Source: an uncultured Cyclobacteriaceae bacterium
GTDB taxonomy: Bacteria; Bacteroidota; Bacteroidia; Cytophagales; Cyclobacteriaceae
Length of the DNA stretch: 64,000 bases
Assembly (NCBI GenBank): GCA_937146645.1
Contig: CAKZRQ010000057.1
Location: forward strand, 1 to 64,000
Direction: 5' to 3'
Below, one piece after another: positions 43,442 to 51,793 of this stretch. Made by a program: the position numbers and the translations under genes. The notes under the pieces were generated by a model. That model was not told the DNA's origin and made no database searches. It was given only the letters and a program-made list of their open reading frames with translations. Position 1 is the first letter of the stretch. Each line of letters opens with the position of its first letter.

Positions 43442-43885
43442 TTAGGCGATTGCGGGTTCGGAATAATTGATGTCTGACTTGCCACCACTTTTGTGAAGCA
43501 GTCGGATGTGGTGAATTTCCACCTGCTTATCGATAGGTTTGAGCATGTCATAAATGTTCAAGGCAACCACGCTGGCGCCATGCATGGCTTCTACTTCAAC
43601 ACCTGTTTTGTAGATGGTTTTGATGGTGCAAAGGATGGTGATTTCCAGTCCTATGATTTCAAATTTCACACCTCCAAATTCTATGGGGAGCGGATGGCAA
43701 TCAGGAAGGATATCAGGAGTTTTTTTGATAGCCAAGAGTCCGGCAGCTCGGCTCATTTCAAAAACGTCTCCCTTTGGAACGGTGCCATTTTGAATCGCTT
43801 CAATAGTGCTTTCGCTTCCCACTTTCACCACCGCCTGAGCAGTCGCAATTCGGAGCGTATTTTGTTTATGTGTGATATCTACCAT
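43442..43885 (-). CDS. moaC: Cyclic pyranopterin monophosphate synthase MoaC
   Basis: 147 residues. Acts after MoaA to form cPMP. Family motifs: MVDITHKQNTLRIATAQAVV at the N-terminus, DILPDCHPLPI, VEVEAMHGASVVALNIYDMLKPID with the active-site Asp-Lys. Slightly shorter than the usual 160 residues but complete. Two bases after moaE, four before moaA. Confidence 0.95.
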   Translation of the reverse strand: MVDITHKQNTLRIATAQAVVKVGSESTIEAIQNGTVPKGDVFEMSRAAGLLAIKKTPDILPDCHPLPIEFGGVKFEIIGLEITILCTIKTIYKTGVEVEAMHGASVVALNIYDMLKPIDKQVEIHHIRLLHKSGGKSDINYSEPAIA

Positions 43886-43887
43886 GA

Positions 43888-44328
43888 TTATTTATTCACT
43901 TTCCATTGATGCGATTCATCTTCGAAAATCTCCTTTCCGAAGATTGGAAGTCGCGACTTGAGTTCATTTACCACATGTGGCAAGGCTTCAAAAACCTGCT
44001 GGCGATGACCGGAAGAAACCATCACAAAAATGCAGAGACCACCTGCCTCAACCTTGCCAATGCTGTGCGAGATATGAATGCTTTTCAGATCAAATTTTTC
44101 AAAGCTTTCAGTTCGTATTTCTTCGGCCACGGCATTGGCCATTTCCTCCTGTGCGGTAAAATCGATGGCCGCTACCTTCTTGCCATCGATCTCATCTGAC
44201 CTCACCCGACCGAGGAAAATATCGTGTGCTCCCTGATCAGTTTCTGCTTCTAAACCAGCAATGGCCCCAGCCACCAGTTCAGGACTTATTGCTCCTTGTA
44301 CAAAGATTTTGTTTCCTTTTTCCGTCAT
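43888..44328 (-). CDS. moaE: Molybdopterin synthase catalytic subunit MoaE
   Basis: 146 residues. Works with thiocarboxylated MoaD to put the dithiolene sulfurs into cPMP. Motifs: GAHDIFLGRVRSDEIDGKKVAAIDF, SIGKVEAGGLCIFVMVSSGHRQQVF, and the catalytic Lys region KSRLPIFGKEIFED. ATGA overlap with moeB upstream implies coupled translation. Confidence 0.94.
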   Translation of the reverse strand: MTEKGNKIFVQGAISPELVAGAIAGLEAETDQGAHDIFLGRVRSDEIDGKKVAAIDFTAQEEMANAVAEEIRTESFEKFDLKSIHISHSIGKVEAGGLCIFVMVSSGHRQQVFEALPHVVNELKSRLPIFGKEIFEDESHQWKVNK

Positions 44329-45386
44329 TTATTCAACCAGGTTTCCAGTTCATCTGCTCCCTCCATCAGGCTATAGCAGTTTGGTATATTTTGTTTTTTG
44401 GCTTTCGCCAAAGCTTGATTACTTCGGATTCCCGAGGCACAGAAGAAAACTTTCATTCCTTCCACCGGAATGCTTTTTATCTCCTTGGAAAACTGACTCA
44501 TCGGCAATTCAGATACATTGACTTTTTCAACTCTTGGTAGCTCATCCAGTTCGCGCACATCGATAAAAAGTGTGCTTTCCAGATTATCCAATTCTTCAAT
44601 GGAAATCTGAGTTTCTAGCTGGCAATCATTGGTGTCCACCAGAGAGATAGTATCCAAGTCTTTGATTTTTTTGATCTCTCCTTCATTTCTCGAAAACTCA
44701 ATGATTCTCTGGCGATGATCCAGCAAATTATAATGCATTAGTTTTCTGCTCAAAGGAGAACCAAGCCCAAGAATCATTTTTATAGCCTCCGTTGCCTGAA
44801 GGGTACCGATGATACCCGGAAGCACGCCGAGAACCCCGACTTCATTGCAATTGGGTATATCTCCAGATTTTGGTGGATCTGGGAAAAGACATCGATAGGA
44901 GGGGCCGCTTTGATAATTAAAGACGGAAACTTGCCCTTCGTATTTGTACAGTGACCCATGTACAAAGGGCTTTTCCAGCCGAACGCAGATATCATTCACG
45001 AGATATCGGGTCACGAAATTGTCGCTGCAATCCAGAATGATGTCATACTTTCCTAAGAGCTCTTCTGCATTTTCCAGCCCCAGATGATTTGGAAAAGCCT
45101 CTATTTCAATCTTGGAATTCAGCGCTTCCAGCTTTTCTTTTGCCTGAATGGCTTTGTTCAGTCCTACATCCTTTTCATCGAAAAGAACCTGTCGCTGGAG
45201 GTTCGTTAATGAGACTCTGTCGCCATCGACTATTCCAATTTTGCCAACTCCAGCGGCAACTAAATACTGGAGAGCGGGGCATCCCAGCCCACCAGTCCCC
45301 ACCACCAGGACCTTGGCAGCACTGAGCTTTTCCTGACCTGATGCACCAACTTCAGCTAATTGGATATGTCTTTGGTAACGATTCAA
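44325..45386 (-). CDS. moeB: MoeB/ThiF-type adenylyltransferase with rhodanese-like domain
   Basis: 353 residues. E1-like fold: ATP motif GTGGLGCPALQYLVAAGVGKIGIVDGD, SLTNLQRQVLF, DCSDNFVTRY, and GVLGVLPGIIGTLQATEAIK. The zinc CPxC pair common in MoeB is not seen (that region reads RQRIIEFSRNEGEIKK). A C-terminal rhodanese-like domain ends with Cys in FFCASGIRSNQAL. It adenylates the MoaD C-terminal Gly-Gly and may also transfer sulfur. Start is TTG 45386 behind GGAGGT. Confidence 0.92.
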   Translation of the reverse strand: MNRYQRHIQLAEVGASGQEKLSAAKVLVVGTGGLGCPALQYLVAAGVGKIGIVDGDRVSLTNLQRQVLFDEKDVGLNKAIQAKEKLEALNSKIEIEAFPNHLGLENAEELLGKYDIILDCSDNFVTRYLVNDICVRLEKPFVHGSLYKYEGQVSVFNYQSGPSYRCLFPDPPKSGDIPNCNEVGVLGVLPGIIGTLQATEAIKMILGLGSPLSRKLMHYNLLDHRQRIIEFSRNEGEIKKIKDLDTISLVDTNDCQLETQISIEELDNLESTLFIDVRELDELPRVEKVNVSELPMSQFSKEIKSIPVEGMKVFFCASGIRSNQALAKAKKQNIPNCYSLMEGADELETWLNK

Positions 45387-45389
45387 ATT

Positions 45390-45623
45390 TCAACCTCCGG
45401 AAAATGGTGGAAATACATCAATGTCCAGCTCCTCTATCGGAGTCTCGGACTTCATGATTTTATTCTTTTGCGCCAGCTGAAATGTAGTTTCTCTCAACTG
45501 CGGTCTGTGGGTAATAATCTCCTTGATCAAATCCCCTGCATTCTGGGAAGTGATTTGAAGCCTCTCCGAATTTCGGCCGAGAACCTCCGAGAGTTTTCCG
45601 TGATATCTGAATTCAATGTTCAT
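45390..45623 (-). CDS. moaD: Molybdopterin synthase sulfur carrier subunit MoaD
   Basis: 77 residues, a ubiquitin-like beta-grasp: MNIEFRYHGKLSEVLGRN at the start and the obligate C-terminal Gly-Gly in FPPFSGG. MoeB adenylates this end, it is then thiocarboxylated and donates sulfur in MoaE. Stands three bases after the TauE/SafE gene and directly before moeB. The Gly-Gly codons also form the GGAGGT ahead of moeB. Confidence 0.94.
   Translation of the reverse strand: MNIEFRYHGKLSEVLGRNSERLQITSQNAGDLIKEIITHRPQLRETTFQLAQKNKIMKSETPIEELDIDVFPPFSGG
45393..45398 (-). promoter_or_regulatory. Shine-Dalgarno-like GGAGGT setting the moeB TTG start
   Basis: Minus strand GGAGGT (the last two moaD codons) lies six bases before TTG 45386. 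Bacteroidota rarely use strong SD sites, and the bases are also needed for Gly-Gly, so function is plausible but not proven. Confidence 0.5.
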
Positions 45624-45626
45624 TTC

Positions 45627-46370
45627 TTAAAAGAGTAATAGTTTGATAGAAGCGGTGAGCAAAACCGTCGCTAGAGCATATTCCAGAATTCGGTTATTCC
45701 ATCTTTGGCTGCCAAGGTAGCTGCCGGCCAGGCCACCTAAAACCGCGATGAAAACCATAATGCCTGAAATAGGTAATAACTCCACTCCAGAAGTGAATTG
45801 GCCGATCAAGCCAGCGGCAGAATTCACCCAGATAAACAAAGCTGAAACAGCTGCTGCTTCCTTCATATTTCCCCAATGAAGGAGTAAGATGATGGGAGTC
45901 AGAATGATGCCACCTCCGATGCCAATAAGCCCGGAAAAGAATCCAACCAAAGCACCAAGAGTGAAAGCTTGAATAAACTTGATCGATTTAGCCGGATGGT
46001 CCTTATCAGAGCTTTGCCAAAGCATCCTTGCTACTGCAAAAATCAGAAGCACTCCCAGGACTTTCTTATAAATATCTGGGTCTAATTCCGTCAATCCACC
46101 GAAAAAAGCAGCAGGAATAGAAGCAAGTGCAAAAGGCCAGAATAAATCCTTTCGGAAATGTCCTGCTTTCTGATAATGATAGAAGGCCACTCCGGCAACG
46201 AAGAGATTCAGAAGTAAGGCTGTTTGCTTCATCATTTCATTTGGGAAACTGAATAGGGCCATAAGTGCCAGGTATCCACTCGCCCCGCCATGTCCTACAC
46301 TCGCATAGAGGAATGATAAAATGGGTAAGATCACCATGAATAGCACGAATGTCCCAGATCCTATTTCCAT
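45627..46370 (-). CDS. TauE/SafE-family membrane transporter
   Basis: 247 residues, about seven to eight hydrophobic segments, with the family's repeated glycine motifs (FLYASVGHGGASGYLALMAL; GLIGIGGGIILTPIILL; GGLAGSYLGSQRWN). TauE/SafE proteins move sulfur compounds (sulfite, sulfoacetate, taurine-derived) or other anions. Its position between modE and moaD, with short overlaps, suggests it serves sulfur or oxyanion supply for Moco; molybdate itself is possible but unproven. Confidence 0.88.
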   Translation of the reverse strand: MEIGSGTFVLFMVILPILSFLYASVGHGGASGYLALMALFSFPNEMMKQTALLLNLFVAGVAFYHYQKAGHFRKDLFWPFALASIPAAFFGGLTELDPDIYKKVLGVLLIFAVARMLWQSSDKDHPAKSIKFIQAFTLGALVGFFSGLIGIGGGIILTPIILLLHWGNMKEAAAVSALFIWVNSAAGLIGQFTSGVELLPISGIMVFIAVLGGLAGSYLGSQRWNNRILEYALATVLLTASIKLLLF

Positions 46371-46705
46371 AAACCTTCGTGCTTTTGAACATAATCCTGC
46401 ATTTTCTCAGCGAACTCTACCTGAAGCCCAGAGTAAAATTCAAGAAGCTGGAAGCCATAGGGAGTTATCTTGGTGCCTCCGCCTTTAGCACCACCTTTTT
46501 TTAGTAGTACCACTTCCTCCTTTCCAAGCTCATTGATTTGATGGATCAGCCTCCAGGCTTTCCGATATGAAATCCCGGTTTGCTTTGCCGCACCATTAAG
46601 TGAGCCAGTTTTTTCAATAGCATTTAGCAGCTGGAGATGCCCTTTTCCCATGAACTTCTCACCTTCCAGCTCCACCCAGATTCTGCCCTTAATCTTAGCT
46701 TCCAT
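46361..46705 (-). CDS. ModE-type winged-helix regulator (HTH only)
   Basis: 114 residues from ATG 46705, overlapping the moeA end by 11 bases; the track's 46792 start lies within moeA. N-terminal ModE-like helix-turn-helix: GKGHLQLLNAIEKTGSLNGAAKQTGISYRKAWRLI, then GGAKGGGTKITPYGFQLLEFY. There is no molybdate-binding (MOP) domain, so it probably senses something else or acts with a partner. Expected to regulate this Moco operon. Confidence 0.88.
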   Translation of the reverse strand: MEAKIKGRIWVELEGEKFMGKGHLQLLNAIEKTGSLNGAAKQTGISYRKAWRLIHQINELGKEEVVLLKKGGAKGGGTKITPYGFQLLEFYSGLQVEFAEKMQDYVQKHEGLWK

Positions 46706-47879
46706 AAGGCAGGAATATGGTTTCGACCGGGTCGCCTTTATGAATTTCCTTGGTCTGAGCTGGGATATAGACCAGTGCATTTGCTTTCGCAAAGCTGATC
46801 ATCGTACTACTGGCTTGATGATCGAGAATTTCAACGGACTCATTATTTACTCTCGCCTTCAGAAATAAGGCTCTTCCAAATTTATTCCCGTAATCCTGGT
46901 TGATTGGAAGCTTTATTCTTAGCAGACCAGGATGATTTTCTGCTTTGCAAAGATCAATGAGCAGGTTCACATAGATATAAAAGCAAGTAAGCGTGGAGGC
47001 GGGATTTCCGGGAAGTGCAAAAACGAAAGTTTCGTTTCGCTTTCCAAAAAACAGGGGTTTACCTGGCTTTTGCAGAACTCTGTAAAAGAGCTCCTCCACT
47101 TCCAAAGTCTTCAAAGCTTTGCCTACGAAATCATATTCCCCAACAGATATCCCACCGGAAATCAAAACCAGGTCATTTTCATCCAGAGCTGTTCTGAGTT
47201 GAGAAATCGTGTCATCCAGATTATCTCTGATGGTAATTTGGTTAACTTCATAAATGCCCTTGGATTTTAATGCCGCTTCGATGACTGCGCTATTGCTTTC
47301 GTAGATCTGCCCTTCCTTAAGCTCCTGTCCACTTTCCACCAGCTCATTTCCAGTCACAATCACAGCAGCCCTTAAATTTTTAACGACTTCCACCTCCTGA
47401 ATTCCAAGGCTTTTTAATAACCCCAAGGAAGAAGGATTAAGTGTATGACCTTTGTCTAATGGGATAGATCCTTTTTCAATTTGCTCCCCTATATTTCTTA
47501 TAAAGTCCCCAGGTTTCGGCTTTCCCTGAAGCTTGATTTGGTTTTCTTCACGAATCACATTTTCCTGAATGACAATGGAATTGGCTGAATCTGGGACTTT
47601 AGCGCCTGTGAAAATTCTGGCCGCCTGACCGGGCTCAAGGTTAATATCTACTTCGTCACCAGCTTTCACTTCGTCGACTACTTCGTATCGATGCGAATCA
47701 CTCAAATTAAGCGCATAGCCATCCATAGCAGATTGTCGAAAGGAGGGAAGGTTAAGTGGAGACTTGGGTCCTTCGCTCAAAGTCCTACCCACGGCTATTT
47801 CCAATGAAATCAATTCACTGCCTGAAATTGAGGTTGCATTGTCTTTGACTATTTGAATGGCTTCTTCTACTGAAATCAT
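46695..47879 (-). CDS. moeA: Molybdopterin molybdotransferase MoeA
   Basis: 394 residues. Inserts molybdate into adenylylated molybdopterin. Motifs: GRTLSEGPKSPLNLPSFRQSAMDGYAL, the RIFTGAKVPDSANSIV loop, the MPT-binding domain VIVTGNELVE and DDLVLISGGISVGEYDFV, and FALPGNPASTL. First gene of the minus operon moeA-modE-tauE-moaD-moeB-moaE-moaC-moaA. No adenylyltransferase MogA is seen in the window. Confidence 0.95.
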   Translation of the reverse strand: MISVEEAIQIVKDNATSISGSELISLEIAVGRTLSEGPKSPLNLPSFRQSAMDGYALNLSDSHRYEVVDEVKAGDEVDINLEPGQAARIFTGAKVPDSANSIVIQENVIREENQIKLQGKPKPGDFIRNIGEQIEKGSIPLDKGHTLNPSSLGLLKSLGIQEVEVVKNLRAAVIVTGNELVESGQELKEGQIYESNSAVIEAALKSKGIYEVNQITIRDNLDDTISQLRTALDENDLVLISGGISVGEYDFVGKALKTLEVEELFYRVLQKPGKPLFFGKRNETFVFALPGNPASTLTCFYIYVNLLIDLCKAENHPGLLRIKLPINQDYGNKFGRALFLKARVNNESVEILDHQASSTMISFAKANALVYIPAQTKEIHKGDPVETIFLPYGS

Positions 47880-47968
47880 GAGTTTTCATTATGCAAATCT
47901 GAATATAACGAAACCTGATGAATCCCAAATCGAAAATTTGATTTAGCAGAGTTCAAGAAGATTAATGG

Positions 47969-49213
47969 TTAAAATCGGTCCACGGCAAAGCCTTCCACTT
48001 CCATGTCCAACTCTTGATTTTGATGTAATGCAGTCAGTAATTTACCTGTAGCTGGACCCATAGTCACGCCAAGCATGGCATGGCCAGATCCCACCAAGAC
48101 ATTTTCATATCCTGGCGCATGACCGATGTAAGGAAGCCCATCCGGAGAGCAAGGTCGCAAGCCTTTCCAGATTTCACTTTCCTTTGGAAATGTGGCCTTA
48201 AACTCCGGATAGTATTGATTGATCGATTCGTAGATTCCTTCTACCCTCTTCATATTAACCCTTTGGTCTGTGCCAGCGACTTCCAGAGTTCCTCCGAACC
48301 GGACCTGGCCCTGATATGGGCTAACCGCCACTTTTCTTTCAGTTAGGATCGTGGGCAACTGGATTTGAGGTTGATTTGGTAGGACAAAGCTATAACCTTT
48401 TCCACCCATCAAAGGTAAAGTGAAGCCAAGTTTTTTACCGAGTTCTGAGGTCCATGCACCTGCAGCAAGGATGAATTTATCCCCTTCGATTTTTCCCTGT
48501 TCGGTAACCACAGCACGGAGCTTTCTATGTTCTTTTTCAAAATCAAGTACTTGGGTATTGGAGAAGAATTTAGCTCCATTTTCTTTGAGATGACTCTTTA
48601 GGAAATCGTACAAAGCTTTTGGATCTAGGTGGGTATCTCCGGGGAAATAAACTCCACCTCTAGATTTGACCTCGATATTTGGTTCCAATGCCTGTACTTC
48701 TTTCGTATCCAGGATATCAGCCTCCAGGCCATATTCTCGAGCCAGTTTGGCCAACTCCTTCTCTTCTTTTTCCACTGCTTCGGTTTGGTAAATCATAACC
48801 AGCCCTTTTTTGGAAAGGAAAATTGGAGCATCAGGATGTTCCTTTTCCAAATCCACAAAGAGAGACTTGCTCAGCAAGGTGATTCTATTCAGAAGTGGGA
48901 TTCCCCTTTGAACCTGAGTCTCGGAGGTAGATTTAAAAAATAGGAGACACCATTTTAGCAATTGATAATCCAGCCGAGGGTGAATGTAGAAAGGACTCTT
49001 GGCAGAAAACATCCAAGAAATGCCTTTGCTGATCATACCCGGTGCAGCTAAGGGAATGATATGGCTGGGGGTAATCATCCCAGCGTTGCCCGTTGAGCAA
49101 TTTTGCTCCATGTCAGACTTATCGATGATGCTTACTTCGATCCCTTCTTTTCGAAGGAAATAGGCTGTAAACAATCCAACTACCCCACCTCCAATGATTA
49201 CTGTTTGTTTCAT
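47969..49213 (-). CDS. FAD-dependent D-hydroxyproline (D-amino acid) dehydrogenase
   Basis: 414 residues, DadA-like. N-terminal FAD fold VIIGGGVVGLFTAYFLRKEG, then CSTGNAGMITPSHI and the C-terminal GLRPCSPDGLPYIGHAPGYENVLVGSGHAMLGVT. In hydroxyproline clusters this type oxidises cis-4-hydroxy-D-proline to pyrroline-4-hydroxy-2-carboxylate; D-alanine dehydrogenase has the same fold but the neighbours decide. Last gene of the minus-strand group led by the deaminase. Confidence 0.87.
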   Translation of the reverse strand: MKQTVIIGGGVVGLFTAYFLRKEGIEVSIIDKSDMEQNCSTGNAGMITPSHIIPLAAPGMISKGISWMFSAKSPFYIHPRLDYQLLKWCLLFFKSTSETQVQRGIPLLNRITLLSKSLFVDLEKEHPDAPIFLSKKGLVMIYQTEAVEKEEKELAKLAREYGLEADILDTKEVQALEPNIEVKSRGGVYFPGDTHLDPKALYDFLKSHLKENGAKFFSNTQVLDFEKEHRKLRAVVTEQGKIEGDKFILAAGAWTSELGKKLGFTLPLMGGKGYSFVLPNQPQIQLPTILTERKVAVSPYQGQVRFGGTLEVAGTDQRVNMKRVEGIYESINQYYPEFKATFPKESEIWKGLRPCSPDGLPYIGHAPGYENVLVGSGHAMLGVTMGPATGKLLTALHQNQELDMEVEGFAVDRF

Positions 49214-49238
49214 TAATTCAGGCTATTTCAAAGAATGA

Positions 49239-50306
49239 TCAATTCGCTTCTCCCAAGGAGTAAGGCTGACAGTTGTCCGTGATTTGCTTCTGGAATTCCT
49301 TGTCATCTTTTAGAATTTCGAAAAACTCAGACATAAACTTACTCGCCTCCTTAAACTGGGATTTAGGAATTTCATTTTCTAAGCTATTCACCAATCCCAT
49401 TATGTTTGACTCCTTAGAAAGGAAAATAGCTTTGGCGTAAGCCATAAGTTCTGCATCCCTGCAGATTCCCCGGTACAATCTGTCTTTTGTGCTCTCGATT
49501 TGGAGGTGATCATATGGTTTAGCATATGGAGCATCTACAAAACCTGCCTGATCAAAATCATAAGGAAATGGCACTAATTTTTGGCCTTCTCTTTCCATGA
49601 CTTTTACATTATGCTTTGTGGTGTTGGACCAGTCTGTGTTCCCAACCATGAAGGCAAAAATATCCTGAATAAGTGCAGTTGTATCATTGAGCAAGTCCGG
49701 ACGAATGATCCTTAGATCGGTTATTTGTCCTCCGAATCTTTCTGCAGTCTTATCGTCATCCTCTATTAAAAATGCCGGAATCTCATACGTTTTTGGTTTT
49801 CGACCTTCAGTATCGGTAAGGCTGAGGTTTACCGAAGTAGTGTTAAAGTGATATGGAGTCACCTCTTCATAAAATTTATAAATCAGATATTCCTTCCTGA
49901 CCAAGGCCAGATAGTTATTAAACTCTTCACATGGCACCACTAGCTTAAGTGCTTTTTCCCCTTCGAAAAGGGTATTCTTTGAAGCTTCTTCTTCAATTTT
50001 TATTCGGATAGGAGGGAAATCGCAGCGAGTTCGCCTTGAATTTCCTCTGGCTCTCACCAAGACTTCCAAGGAATCCCAATCACTGCCCTGAGTTTTGTAG
50101 TGCAGAATGGATGGGAAGTAAACCGTATCTGATTCAGATAGGCGGAGTTCTTCGATGGAGAAACCAAGCTTTATTTCAACGGGCTCAGAAGTACTAAACA
50201 GTGTCTCATTGGCTTGAGCACGGATTTGGCCTCTAGAACCAATTAGGGTCACAAGGAAAAGAAGAAAAGTAATTCCAGATTTCATTTTAAGCTTAAGTCT
50301 TTTCAT
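49239..50306 (-). CDS. Exported hypothetical protein, CotH-kinase-like in part
   Basis: 355 residues. Signal peptide (GITFLLFLVTLIGSRGQIRAQ), then a beta-rich N-terminal half (LEVLVRARGNSRRTRCDFPPIRI). The C-terminal half reads LIQDIFAFMVGNTDWSNTTKHNV and LVPFPYDFDQAGFV, a pattern like spore-coat CotH atypical kinases (NWDW ... PWDFD). That match is by eye only. No obvious link to hydroxyproline, though encoded between the dehydrogenase and the STAS-like gene. Confidence 0.65.
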   Translation of the reverse strand: MKRLKLKMKSGITFLLFLVTLIGSRGQIRAQANETLFSTSEPVEIKLGFSIEELRLSESDTVYFPSILHYKTQGSDWDSLEVLVRARGNSRRTRCDFPPIRIKIEEEASKNTLFEGEKALKLVVPCEEFNNYLALVRKEYLIYKFYEEVTPYHFNTTSVNLSLTDTEGRKPKTYEIPAFLIEDDDKTAERFGGQITDLRIIRPDLLNDTTALIQDIFAFMVGNTDWSNTTKHNVKVMEREGQKLVPFPYDFDQAGFVDAPYAKPYDHLQIESTKDRLYRGICRDAELMAYAKAIFLSKESNIMGLVNSLENEIPKSQFKEASKFMSEFFEILKDDKEFQKQITDNCQPYSLGEAN

Positions 50307-50335
50307 AATAGGCTATCCTTGTTAATTGAAAATTC

Positions 50336-50722
50336 TTATTCAAACCTGCTTTCAACCCAGACTTGGGCTTCGGCATTACTTCCAAAAATTTCATAAGGCA
50401 CCGGTTGCTTCTGAAGAGCAAAGATTCCTTTTAAAATCATTCTCACCGCTGGATTAGAAATCACATAGGCCGTCCCCAGACAGAATTCTTTCATCAAGCC
50501 CTCGTGTTCCTTCAGCCAATCCGCCTGTATTTTCTGATGCTTAAATGATGGCAGTGATGCCTTGCTCGCATCGAAGATGATGGCAAGATTTTTTTCGTGT
50601 CGGTAACAATTCTTATTTCCATTAAGATACGCCTGAAAATTTTCATCCGTACTCTTTTCTCCTGTGAATCGAACATTAATAATTGGGAATTTCGATTCGT
50701 CTATTTCTGCGTAGGGAATCAT
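50336..50722 (-). CDS. Small alpha/beta hypothetical protein (STAS-like)
   Basis: 128 residues, no signal peptide. The pattern INVRFTGEKSTDENFQAYLNG, then LAIIFDASKASLPSFKHQK and GTAYVISNPAVRMILKGIF resembles the beta-alpha order of SpoIIAA/STAS-like domains, including Asp-Ala-Ser at the phospho-serine position of anti-sigma antagonists. Not firmly assignable. Directly upstream is the hydroxyproline epimerase gene. Confidence 0.6.
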   Translation of the reverse strand: MIPYAEIDESKFPIINVRFTGEKSTDENFQAYLNGNKNCYRHEKNLAIIFDASKASLPSFKHQKIQADWLKEHEGLMKEFCLGTAYVISNPAVRMILKGIFALQKQPVPYEIFGSNAEAQVWVESRFE

Positions 50723-50784
50723 TTTTTATCTGTATTAAGTACAAAATACAAAGTCTCAGGCATGTCGTATTGTTCTTACAACAA

Positions 50785-51783
50785 TCAGATCACCTGAAAT
50801 CCGTGAACGTATGGATCATCATCATCTAAAATGATGGTATTATATCCATAAACTTTTGCCCAACCTTCAATGCTTGGAACGATGGCGGGCTTACCCTTTA
50901 TTTCAGTTTCTTCTTCGATTCGACCAATGAATTTTGAGCCGATAAAGCTCTCATGGATAAATTCTTCTCCTGGTGTAAGTTTTCCTTTTGCATGCCATTG
51001 AGCCATTCTTGCAGATGTTCCGGTACCACAAGGTGATCGGTCAATGGCCTTGTCACCATAGAAGACCGCATTTCTTGCTGTACTCTCGGAATCCATGGTT
51101 TTTCCGGTCCAAAGGATATGGGAAAGCCCGGAGATCTCTGGATGCTCAGGATGGATGAATTCATACTTATCATTCATTCTTTTGCGCAAGCTTCTGGACA
51201 TTCCAATCAGCTCCTCAGCCTTGAAATTTTCAATCCCAGAAAAATTCTCCTGGGGATCCACGATACAATAGAAATTTCCGCCATATGCCACATCCACCGT
51301 AAGTATTCCTAAATGCTCGCTTTCGATTTCCAGTCCTTCATTTGCCAGGAAGCTTTTTACATTGGTAAGCTTCACTGATTTTACTTTTTTTCCTTCCTGA
51401 GAATAATCTACGATTACCAAACCAGCTGGGGTCTCCATTCTTAATTTTCCCGGAGTCTTCGGATGGATTAGACCTTCTTCGATTGCAATAGTCACCGTAC
51501 CAATACTTCCATGGCCACACATGGCAAGGCAACCAGAAGTCTCTATAAAAAGGACGGCGAAGTCATTTTCGGGATTATGAGGAGGGAAGAGCATAGAGCC
51601 GGACATCATATCATGTCCACGAGGCTCGAACATCAGCCCGGTGCGAATCCAATCGTAATTCTTCAGAAAGAATTCACGCTTTTCCAGCATATTGGAACCT
51701 TCCAAAAATGGTACACCACCAGAAACAACTCTGACCGGATTCCCACAGGTATGAGCATCGATACAAGAAAATGTATTTCTCAT
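50785..51783 (-). CDS. 4-hydroxyproline 2-epimerase (proline racemase family)
   Basis: 332 residues. Both catalytic cysteines are present: MCGHG (GCLAMCGHGSIG) and SPCGTGTSAR, which marks racemase/epimerase rather than 3-hydroxyproline dehydratase (Cys/Thr). N-terminal CIDAHTCGNPVRVVSGG is typical. Interconverts trans-4-hydroxy-L-proline and cis-4-hydroxy-D-proline, first step of this catabolic route. Proline racemase is excluded mainly by the neighbouring genes. Confidence 0.93.
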   Translation of the reverse strand: MRNTFSCIDAHTCGNPVRVVSGGVPFLEGSNMLEKREFFLKNYDWIRTGLMFEPRGHDMMSGSMLFPPHNPENDFAVLFIETSGCLAMCGHGSIGTVTIAIEEGLIHPKTPGKLRMETPAGLVIVDYSQEGKKVKSVKLTNVKSFLANEGLEIESEHLGILTVDVAYGGNFYCIVDPQENFSGIENFKAEELIGMSRSLRKRMNDKYEFIHPEHPEISGLSHILWTGKTMDSESTARNAVFYGDKAIDRSPCGTGTSARMAQWHAKGKLTPGEEFIHESFIGSKFIGRIEEETEIKGKPAIVPSIEGWAKVYGYNTIILDDDDPYVHGFQVI

Positions 51784-51793
51784 CCGCTTAGTG

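Noticed and set aside
43437-43551. N-terminal extension of MoaA in the ORF track
   Set aside because: It runs through the 3' end of moaC in another frame and has no MoaA similarity; the start was moved to TTG 43437.
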